This document shows positions 22,718 to 29,372 of a DNA stretch of 30,516 nt, one piece after another. Position numbers and translations under genes: made by a program. Each line of letters begins with the position of its first letter. The first letter of the stretch is position 1. The notes under the pieces were generated by a model. That model saw nothing but the letters and a program-made list of their open reading frames with translations. It searched no databases and was not told the origin of the DNA. Location of the stretch: positions 1 through 30,516 of the forward strand of contig JANMLV010000153.1 of assembly GCA_031372705.1 (NCBI GenBank), read 5' to 3'. Source of the stretch: UBA7236 sp031372705 (GTDB lineage Bacteria; Bacteroidota; Bacteroidia; Chitinophagales; BACL12).

Positions 22718-25015
22718 ATGAAAAAAAATAAAATAATTTTACTACTGTTGCTTTCTTGTATTACTTGGGTGCAATTAAATGCACAAACTATTTCCGGCAT
22801 AATAAAAGATACCTATTCAAATGAAGGGTTGCCGGGTGTAACTATTATTGCATCACCAACATTGGGAACGGTTTCCGACGAATCGGGGAAATACACATTG
22901 GCATTACCTGCCGGTGAATACGAATTGAAATTTACTTATATCGGATATGAACAAAAATTTATCGATGTTAAATTATTGGCGGGTGAACAACTCACAGTTG
23001 ATGTAACACTTAACTCTTCAATGGCAGCGTTGGATGTTGTAGTTGTGAGTGGAAGTTTATATGCAAAAAAATTGAGTGAAGAAACACAAAGTATAGAAGT
23101 AATTAAAGCCGATTTAATTGCAAATACCAATGCCACAAATTTATCGGATGCCATTACCAAGGCACCGGGTGTTTATATGATGGATGAGCAAGCAAATATT
23201 CGCGGTGGCACCGGATTTACTTATGGCGCAGGCAGCAGGGTAATGTTGGTGGTAGATGATCAAATTATGCTGGCAGCAGATAGGGGAGACGCAAAATGGA
23301 ATTTTGTGCCGATGGAAAATGTGGAGCAAATAGAAATTATAAAAGGTGCTTCATCGGTATTATATGGCAGTAGTGCATTAAATGGCGTTATTGCTGTGCG
23401 CACTGCGTGGCCTAAAGCAAAACCCGAGAGTAATATTACAGTATATCATGGATTTTTTGATAAACCCGCATTAGCGGAAGCGGCATGGTGGGATAATGCA
23501 CCAACAAATACAGGAATAAATTTCAGTCACCGACAAAAATTCGAAAAAATGGATTTGGTGTTGGGTGGACATATATCGCAAAATAATTCGCATTTATTGG
23601 GGCAATATTCTGATAGAGCGCGATTAAATTGGAAGACAAGATTTCATCCTGAAAACAACGACAGAATAACTTGGGGCGTGAACGGAAATATAATGAGCGA
23701 CCGTGAAGGAATTTTCTTTTTATGGGAAGATTATGATACAACAGGTTTTAAACCATTTCAAGGATATCTGGATACCAGTTCTTCTACTTTGTTGAACTGG
23801 CAATTTAAATGGCTCTCAATTGACCCGTGGTTAAATTATTATGATAAATTTAAAAATGAGCATCATTTTAAAATGCGCTATTATACCAATGATGTAAATT
23901 ATACCGATTCAACAGGAGGTAAGGCGTATTTGTTAAATTTCGATTATCAATTTCATCGCGCGTTAGCGAATGATATCGTTATAACAGCAGGTACCCAAGG
24001 TTATTATTTTGATGTTGACGATTATGAATTAGGAATGCATTCCGGTATATCAGGCGGTGTTTATTTTCAGGCAGATAAAAAATTATTTAATCGATTAATG
24101 TTGAATGTTGGTGTAAGAGAAGAATTTTATCAGATTGATACATCAAGTGGTTCTGCAGTGCCAATATTTAAAGGCGGATTAAATTATAAAGCAGGTGCAT
24201 TAACCAATTTAAGATTGTCGTTCGGGCAAGGATATCGTTTTCCGAGTTTGGTGGAGAAATTTGCTACATCGAATCTTGGAACATTATTTATTTTTCCTAA
24301 TCCGGATATACTTCCCGAATACGGTTGGAATGCAGAATTTGGAATTAAAAGAGGAATTACGGCTGACAGATTAAATGGATATGTAGACATCGCATTTTAT
24401 TTAACAGAATATTTTGAGATGACTGAGTTCACATTTAATTTTTATGCAGGTGAAGGAGCCGGATTTAAATCATTAAATACCAGCAGAGCAAGAATTGGAG
24501 GAATGGAATTTACACTCGGTGGGAATGCAGATATTGGCAAAGGAAAATTGAGTTGGTCGGGGGGATATAATTATATTTATCCGGCAGATTTGTCGGGTGA
24601 CTCCAGCAATCTCGATTTTTCGACGTTTATGGATAATTTTATAACAGGCTTCACGGCTAAATCTACCGACTCGATATTTTTGAGCTCGGTGTTAAAGTAT
24701 AGATTCAGACATATGTTTAGAATGGATATTGAATATCAAATTAATAAATGGTATTTCGGTGGTGATATTAATTATTTTAGTTTGATGGAAAATCTCGACG
24801 CCATTTATATTTCATTTATTCCCGGAATTGTTGAATATCGTGAAGGGCATTTGAATGGCGACTGGATTGCCGATTGCAGAGTAGGATACAACATAAAACC
24901 AACCATGCGATTGCAATTTTTAGTTAAGAATATGTTCAATAATATGTATGCATTACGTCCTGCAAAATACGATGCTCCGAGAAGTTTTACGATGCAATAT
25001 AAAATTGATTTTTAA
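22718..25015 (+). CDS. TonB-dependent receptor with N-terminal carboxypeptidase-regulatory-like domain
   Basis: This is an outer-membrane active transporter energised by TonB-ExbBD. The 765-residue product has a signal peptide (MKKNKIILLLLLSCITWVQLNAQ). A carboxypeptidase-regulatory-like domain follows at about 24-98 (TISGIIKDTYSNEGLPGVTI...). The TonB box region and plug come next at about 105-230 (LSDAITKAPGVY, IRGGTGFTYGAGSRVMLVVDD, VEQIEIIKGASSVLYGSSALNGVI). The barrel runs from about 235 to the terminal Phe (MQYKIDF), the expected BAM signal. There is no SusD gene beside it, so it is not a classic polysaccharide utilisation pair. The substrate is unknown; the upstream M28 peptidase suggests a peptide or a peptide-bound ligand. 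Confidence 0.94.
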   Translation: MKKNKIILLLLLSCITWVQLNAQTISGIIKDTYSNEGLPGVTIIASPTLGTVSDESGKYTLALPAGEYELKFTYIGYEQKFIDVKLLAGEQLTVDVTLNSSMAALDVVVVSGSLYAKKLSEETQSIEVIKADLIANTNATNLSDAITKAPGVYMMDEQANIRGGTGFTYGAGSRVMLVVDDQIMLAADRGDAKWNFVPMENVEQIEIIKGASSVLYGSSALNGVIAVRTAWPKAKPESNITVYHGFFDKPALAEAAWWDNAPTNTGINFSHRQKFEKMDLVLGGHISQNNSHLLGQYSDRARLNWKTRFHPENNDRITWGVNGNIMSDREGIFFLWEDYDTTGFKPFQGYLDTSSSTLLNWQFKWLSIDPWLNYYDKFKNEHHFKMRYYTNDVNYTDSTGGKAYLLNFDYQFHRALANDIVITAGTQGYYFDVDDYELGMHSGISGGVYFQADKKLFNRLMLNVGVREEFYQIDTSSGSAVPIFKGGLNYKAGALTNLRLSFGQGYRFPSLVEKFATSNLGTLFIFPNPDILPEYGWNAEFGIKRGITADRLNGYVDIAFYLTEYFEMTEFTFNFYAGEGAGFKSLNTSRARIGGMEFTLGGNADIGKGKLSWSGGYNYIYPADLSGDSSNLDFSTFMDNFITGFTAKSTDSIFLSSVLKYRFRHMFRMDIEYQINKWYFGGDINYFSLMENLDAIYISFIPGIVEYREGHLNGDWIADCRVGYNIKPTMRLQFLVKNMFNNMYALRPAKYDAPRSFTMQYKIDF

Positions 25016-25456
25016 AGGAGGAATATCAAGATATTGTTTCTCGTAATGATTGAATTGGAAATTTGCGTTGAATAAAAAGTGATTTTAAATTCAACTAATT
25101 CCTTCGTGTATCTTCGGGACCCTTCGCGACTTCGTGGCTAATGAGTTTATTTCGCATTCAATATAATTAAGTTGCAAAAAATATAATAAATTAAATTTGG
25201 AAATAAGCCACTAAGGCTCGAAGGGCTCTAAGTTGCACAAAATCTATATGACGTACCAAAAACAAATCCTACTGATTTTGTGCCCTCTGCGTGGGTTCTT
25301 TAGTGCTCTTTGTGTGAACCAAGCACATCCTATAAAAAAAATCATCAATAAATCTTCCTCATCTCATTCCCCCTTCTCACCAAAATTTTGTTCAATTTTG
25401 TTCTCCCGATAGCTATCGGGATTGCTCAATCTTTTTAAATCTTTTCTATCCTCCCC
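25016..25456. repeat. Repeat-rich gene-free gap
   Basis: This 440-base gap between convergent genes holds no credible gene. It carries one copy of the dispersed unit at 25099-25139 (CCTTCGCGACTTCGTGGC near its end), an inverted copy at 25206-25240 (GCCACTAAGGCTCGAAGGGC near its start), and a further relative at 25277-25320 (TTTGTGCCCTCTGCGTGGG). The first two face each other, as at 1601/1724. An 18-bp perfect palindrome TCCCGATAGCTATCGGGA lies at 25404-25421, matching the one at 4980-4997. These may end transcripts from both sides. Confidence 0.65.
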
Positions 25457-25699
25457 TCACTTTCGTTTGAACAATCCAATGAGCAATAAGAAAACCACTG
25501 AACCCACAACAGCAGCAGCAAGGCTGTAAAGCAGGTTTTCTTTCATGATGCCGAGTTTTTCGAATATCCAGCCGCCGAGAACGCCGCCAACAATACCAAC
25601 TATAATGTTGCCCAGCAATCCAAAACTCTCGCCTTTGGTTAATTTACCGCCTACCCATCCGGCTAAAGCACCTATTACAATAAAATATAAGAGATTCAT
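25457..25699 (-). CDS. GlsB/YeaQ/YmgE family small membrane protein
   Basis: The 80-residue protein has three membrane segments (about 3-16, 27-43 and 56-76) with the Gly-rich motifs of the family: IGALAGWVGGKLTKG, NIIVGIVGGVLGGWIF, and a short basic C-terminus KRK. Members are known as stress-response or transglycosylase-associated membrane proteins, but their molecular role is unclear. Length and architecture are normal. It lies 54 bases downstream of the ABC transporter gene on the same strand, so it may be co-transcribed, though a near-consensus TAATTTTA box also lies upstream of it. Stop is TGA. Confidence 0.92.
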   Translation of the reverse strand: MNLLYFIVIGALAGWVGGKLTKGESFGLLGNIIVGIVGGVLGGWIFEKLGIMKENLLYSLAAAVVGSVVFLLLIGLFKRK

Positions 25700-25753
25700 G
25701 TTTTGTGGTTTATGATGTAAAATTAGTGGTATTAAGGAAATTTCTGGTAAGCA

Positions 25754-27577
25754 TTATTTTACTGTTTCACTTTCGGTAAATTGCAATTTCAATAAGTTGT
25801 TAAATACACCGTTTTCAATTTTAGCTAATGCATCAAAATTACCTGACTCTACAATTTCGCCGTTATTTAAAACAAATATGGTGTCAACATTTCTAATGGT
25901 AGACAATCGATGCGCAATAATAATCGTTGTTCTATTTTCCATTAATATTTCCAATGCATCTTGAACCAGTTTTTCACTTTCCGAATCCAATGAACTGGTT
26001 GCTTCATCAAGAATTAAAATAGCAGGGTCTTTTAAAATAGCCCTTGCAATTGCAATCCGTTGTCGCTGTCCGCCCGATAATTTAACGCCACGTTCGCCAA
26101 CAATCGTATTTAATTGTTCCGGAAATTGGTGAATAAATTGCCATGCGTTCGCTTTTTTTGCTGCGTTAATAATTTCATCATCACTTGCATCAGGTTTACC
26201 GTAAGCGATATTTTCTTTTATGGTGCCGCCAAACAATAATACTTCTTGCGGCACAACTGCCATGTTGTATCGAAGTTGACGTTTTTCAAAAGCCGAGCCG
26301 GGTTTATCATCAAAATAAATTGTCCCGCTGTCGGGTTGATACATTTGCATAATTAATTGTGCAATGGTTGATTTTCCTGAACCGCTATATCCGGCGAGTG
26401 CGATTTTATCTCCCCGTTTTATAGTTATTGAAATACCGTTTAATACCGTAATATCTTTTCTGGTAGGATACGAAAATTGAATGTTATCTAATTTTATATT
26501 GCCACTCAGTTTAATTTTATTATCGGGTTGTGTTTCTAAATCAAATTCTCCGGGCTCATGCAGAATATCAAAAATGCGCTCTGATGCACCAATTGTTTTT
26601 TGTAAGCGACCATATAAATCGCCTAAACCACCAACGGCGCCACCAATAAATCCGGTATATAAAACGAAGCTGAATAATTCACCTTCTAGAATTGCACCTT
26701 GCTGCAATAGTGTTGTGCCGTACCAAATAACCAAAACAAAACCGCCAAACAATCCCAGAATTAAAAATGTAGTAAATCCGCCTCTGTTGATAGCCCCTTT
26801 TACGCCTGTGGTAACCACTTCCTGCATAAAGCTGCGATATCTTTTTGATTCGTAGTTTTCGTTGGTAAATGATTTTACGGTATTAATATTTTGTAATGTT
26901 TCTTCTACTACCACATTTGAATTGGCTAATGCATCTTGACGCGCTTTTGATATTTTTCGAATAAATTTTCCGTATAAAACTGCCATGATAACTAAAACCG
27001 GAAAAGTAGAAATCATGAGCAGTGTGAGTTCTGCAGAAATAAAAAATATAAATGAAATACCGAAAATGATGGTAACTATTTGTCGCACAAATTCCGGCAA
27101 AGTTGAGCTGAGCATGTCTTGTAACTGGTCAACATCATTAGCTGAGCGACTCGTTAATTCGCCCACCCTTCGTTGCTCATAAAACGGTAAGCCCAGTGTT
27201 AGCATTTTGTCGAAGAAAGATGTTCGTACGTCTGCCATTGCTCGTTCTGATGCTGTGGCAAATAAATACACTCTAAAAAACGACATGATTGACTGTATTA
27301 ACAAGATACCAATTAACACGAGTGCCATTGTATTGGAATTATTCATCCACAAGGCTGTATTTGCATTTTTTGCCGAGTCGATAAGCTTACCCATAAAATA
27401 GGGGAAGGTCATGGTGGTTAGACTGGAGAGTAGTAAAAACGCCGACCCGATAATGAATGGCGTTTTATAAGGTTTTAAAAATCGTAAAATTTTTACGGCA
27501 ATTTTCAGGCTTTCCTTTGAGATACGTTTTTTATCTTCCGGGTCAACGGGTGTATAATTTTTTCTTCTTTCAGCCAT
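25754..27577 (-). CDS. MsbA-like ABC exporter (fused permease and ATPase)
   Basis: This is a half-size ABC exporter that acts as a homodimer in the inner membrane; lipid or drug export is typical of the class. I choose ATG 27577 (MAERRKNYTPVDPEDKK), since the upstream in-frame TTG lies inside a promoter-like TAATTTTG box. The 607-residue product has a six-helix membrane domain (about 35-325) and an ATPase domain (about 360-600). It shows Walker A GYSGSGKST at 396-404, a Q-loop in VVPQEVLLFG, the signature LSGGQ at 500-504, Walker B ILILDE at 520-525 and the H-loop His556. All catalytic residues are intact. A GlsB-like gene follows. The substrate cannot be told, so I give no symbol. Confidence 0.93.
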   Translation of the reverse strand: MAERRKNYTPVDPEDKKRISKESLKIAVKILRFLKPYKTPFIIGSAFLLLSSLTTMTFPYFMGKLIDSAKNANTALWMNNSNTMALVLIGILLIQSIMSFFRVYLFATASERAMADVRTSFFDKMLTLGLPFYEQRRVGELTSRSANDVDQLQDMLSSTLPEFVRQIVTIIFGISFIFFISAELTLLMISTFPVLVIMAVLYGKFIRKISKARQDALANSNVVVEETLQNINTVKSFTNENYESKRYRSFMQEVVTTGVKGAINRGGFTTFLILGLFGGFVLVIWYGTTLLQQGAILEGELFSFVLYTGFIGGAVGGLGDLYGRLQKTIGASERIFDILHEPGEFDLETQPDNKIKLSGNIKLDNIQFSYPTRKDITVLNGISITIKRGDKIALAGYSGSGKSTIAQLIMQMYQPDSGTIYFDDKPGSAFEKRQLRYNMAVVPQEVLLFGGTIKENIAYGKPDASDDEIINAAKKANAWQFIHQFPEQLNTIVGERGVKLSGGQRQRIAIARAILKDPAILILDEATSSLDSESEKLVQDALEILMENRTTIIIAHRLSTIRNVDTIFVLNNGEIVESGNFDALAKIENGVFNNLLKLQFTESETVK

Positions 27578-27586
27578 AACGGGACA

Positions 27587-27594
27587 CAAAATTA
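27587..27594 (-). promoter_or_regulatory. Candidate -7 box of the ABC exporter gene
   Basis: On the minus strand this reads TAATTTTG, an exact TAnnTTTG match, only 9 bases before the chosen ATG. It gives a short-leader transcript and argues against a TTG start inside the box. Confidence 0.45.
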
Positions 27595-27644
27595 TCCTAT
27601 AAACAAGTACAGACGAGCTAAAGTTGTAATAATTTTATCAGGTT

Positions 27645-28055
27645 ATGATTAAACAGATAAAAATAGCACTGCCGGTATATGCTCGCGGTTTTCACTTTAT
27701 CGAAGAAAAAATATTATCGGCTTGCGGTAATTTACCGGTAACGGGCATCATGCATGTTTTTATTCAGCATACTTCTGCCGGTATTTGTATTAATGAAAAT
27801 GCTGACCCTACGGTTTTAATGGATTTTGAAACCGTATTTAACAAGATGGTACCGGAAGGTATGCCCTATTATAAACACGATATGGAAGGCGATGATGATA
27901 TGCCGGCGCATATTAAATCGGTGATGGCGGGTTCATCGGTTACGATACCGATAACAGCCGGCAAATTAAATTTGGGAACATGGCAGGGTATTTACTTATG
28001 TGAGTTCCGAAATAGGGGAGGTAATCGAAATTTGCTGGTAACTATCTACAGTTAA
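27645..28055 (+). CDS. YjbQ family protein (UPF0047, secondary thiamine-phosphate synthase type)
   Basis: The 136-residue protein has all the family motifs: FIQHTSAGICINENADP (about 41-57), HDMEGDDDMPAHIKS (about 78-92), GSSVTIPI and LNLGTWQGIYLCEFRNRGG. The conserved His, Glu and Asp residues cluster around a likely metal site. Members have been reported to complement thiamine-phosphate synthase mutants weakly, so the annotated function is uncertain. It is a cytoplasmic protein. It is divergent from the ABC exporter and convergent with rplT, with a shared terminator at 28065-28096. No thiamine genes are nearby. Confidence 0.93.
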   Translation: MIKQIKIALPVYARGFHFIEEKILSACGNLPVTGIMHVFIQHTSAGICINENADPTVLMDFETVFNKMVPEGMPYYKHDMEGDDDMPAHIKSVMAGSSVTIPITAGKLNLGTWQGIYLCEFRNRGGNRNLLVTIYS

Positions 28056-28064
28056 GTGCTAAAC

Positions 28065-28096
28065 AAAAAAAATCCCCTGCCATAAAGCAGAGGATT
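28065..28096. terminator. Terminator between the convergent yjbQ-like gene and rplT
   Basis: A 10-bp stem with one mismatch (AATCCCCTGC 28071-28080 with GCAGAGGATT 28087-28096, loop CATAAA) is followed on the minus strand by a T8 run. It should end the rplT transcript and may also act on the plus strand. Confidence 0.75.
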
Positions 28097-28117
28097 AAGA
28101 AGTTGATTATTCAGGAA

Positions 28118-28462
28118 TTATTTTACCTGATTAACAATTGCATCAAAAGCTGCAGGATTGTTTGCTGCTAAATCGGCAAGCACCTTGCGATTGATATCAA
28201 TATTATTTTCTTTTAACTTATGCATAAAAGTGCTGTAGTTCATACCATGTGGGCGAACGGCTGCATTAATACGTACGATCCAGATACCGCGATAATTCGC
28301 TTTCTTATCTTTTCTTCCTACGTATGCATATCCTAACGCTTTATCAACGGCATTTTTTGCAACGGTTAATACATTCTTACGACGGCCCCAATAGCCTTTC
28401 GCAAGTTTCAACATTTTTTTTCTGCGTGCCCTCGAGGCAACTTTAGGTACTGACCTTGGCAT
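28118..28462 (-). CDS. rplT: 50S ribosomal protein L20
   Basis: L20 binds 23S rRNA and is needed early in 50S assembly. The 114-residue product has normal length and the family blocks MPRSVPKVASRARRKKMLKL, AKGYWGRRKNVLTVAKNAV, YAYVGRKDKKANYRGIWIVRINAA and YSTFMHKLKENNIDINRKVLADLA. It follows rpmI by 14 bases on the same strand, the canonical infC-rpmI-rplT order. In several bacteria L20 represses this operon by binding its leader. Here a separate promoter precedes rpmI (28713-28743), so any such control would act on the short rpmI leader. Confidence 0.97.
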   Translation of the reverse strand: MPRSVPKVASRARRKKMLKLAKGYWGRRKNVLTVAKNAVDKALGYAYVGRKDKKANYRGIWIVRINAAVRPHGMNYSTFMHKLKENNIDINRKVLADLAANNPAAFDAIVNQVK

Positions 28463-28476
28463 AATTTAATAATTTA

Positions 28477-28671
28477 TCAGATTGCTAATAATCTTTTGAT
28501 GTTATCGGAATCCGCAGGGTGAACAAGACCGGCTTGACCCAAACGATTTTTACGTGATTTACTCTTTTTAGTGAGAATATGACGCATAAATGCTTTTCCG
28601 CGTTTTACTTTACCGCTACCGGTTACCTTGAAGCGCTTCTTTGCACTACTGTTGGTCTTCATCTTCGGCAT
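28477..28671 (-). CDS. rpmI: 50S ribosomal protein L35
   Basis: L35 is a small basic protein of the large subunit. The 64-residue product has the family pattern MPKMKTNSSAKKRFKVTGSG, KRGKAFMRHILTKKSKSRKNRLG and ends near VHPADSDNIKRLLAI. It is translated from a transcript starting at the promoter 28713-28743 or from read-through out of infC. A small hairpin (CCCAAA...TTTGGG, 28695-28708) lies in the leader, and rplT follows by 14 bases. Confidence 0.96.
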   Translation of the reverse strand: MPKMKTNSSAKKRFKVTGSGKVKRGKAFMRHILTKKSKSRKNRLGQAGLVHPADSDNIKRLLAI

Positions 28672-28712
28672 AAATATTTTGTTTTATTGTTTTCCCCAAA
28701 ACTTTGGGAGTG

Positions 28713-28743
28713 CAAAGATAGGAGAACTATTGTAAAGTTCAAA
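28713..28743 (-). promoter_or_regulatory. Consensus promoter for rpmI-rplT
   Basis: On the minus strand, TTTG (28740-28743) is followed after exactly 19 bases by TATCTTTG (28713-28720), a full match to TTTG-N19-TAnnTTTG and the same -7 box as the rplS promoter. It lies in the infC-rpmI gap, 41 bases before the rpmI ATG, so the two ribosomal genes can be expressed independently of thrS-infC. Confidence 0.75.
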
Positions 28744-28770
28744 GTTCCGAACCATATTTTGGTCCGGAAC
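28744..28770 (-). terminator. Hairpin just after infC, directly abutting the rpmI promoter
   Basis: A stem of GTTCCG/CGGAAC (28744-28749/28765-28770) is continued, after one mismatch, by ACCA/TGGT (28751-28754/28760-28763). It lies 14 bases past the infC stop. It has no long T-run, so it may be a weak terminator or an RNA 3'-end stabiliser. Confidence 0.5.
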
Positions 28771-28784
28771 GAGATATTTTATTG

Positions 28785-29360
28785 TTAAACAGGCTTTTTA
28801 ACACTCGATGTCTTCGGCATAAGTGTAATAAACATGCGTTTTCCTTCCATTTTAGGCAGTTGATCGGGAACCCCAACTTCTTCTAAACGCTGGGCAAATT
28901 TGAGTAATAAAACTTCACCCTGACCCTTAAAAGCGATTGCACGGCCTTTAAACATAACGTAAGCGCGCACCTTATTGCCTTCTTTCAGGAAGTTTTCGGC
29001 GTGTTTCGACTTAAACTCGAAATCGTGCTCGTCGGTATGCGGCGTGAAGCGGATTTCTTTCATCTCCTGCTTCTTGGTTTTGGCCTTTAGTTCTTTTTCT
29101 TTCTTCTTTTTTTCGTAAACGAATTTCTGAAAATCAACAATTCTGCATACAGGTGGATCGGCATTAGGGGATATTTCCACTAATTCCATCTCTAAATCTT
29201 CTGCCATTTTAATGGCTTCCTGAATGGTAAAAATGCCGGATTCAATGTTTTCACCTACCACCCTTACTTGGGGATGGCGGATATCTCTTCCAATTTTGTA
29301 ATGACTTCTTTCGTCGTTCCTTCTAAAATAAGGATTGTAAGGTCTTCTTTGATTTTGCAA
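28785..29360 (-). CDS. infC: Translation initiation factor IF-3
   Basis: IF-3 keeps ribosomal subunits apart and checks start codon-initiator tRNA pairing. The product has an N-domain (about 18-92: RVVGENIESGIFTIQEAIKMAEDLEMELVEI with PPVCRIVDF), a Lys-rich linker (about 94-110) and a C-domain (KEIRFTPHTDEHDFEFKSKHAENFL, KVRAYVMFKGRAIAF). The frame has no ATG near the expected N-terminus. The likely start is TTG at 29360 (191 residues), and the next in-frame Met is about 50 residues in. Rare start codons are common for infC and allow IF-3 to repress itself. thrS ends 12 bases upstream in the same reading frame, with only four codons between its TAA and this TTG. Confidence 0.93.
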   Translation of the reverse strand: MQNQRRPYNPYFRRNDERSHYKIGRDIRHPQVRVVGENIESGIFTIQEAIKMAEDLEMELVEISPNADPPVCRIVDFQKFVYEKKKKEKELKAKTKKQEMKEIRFTPHTDEHDFEFKSKHAENFLKEGNKVRAYVMFKGRAIAFKGQGEVLLLKFAQRLEEVGVPDQLPKMEGKRMFITLMPKTSSVKKPV

Positions 29361-29372
29361 ACGGTATAAATT

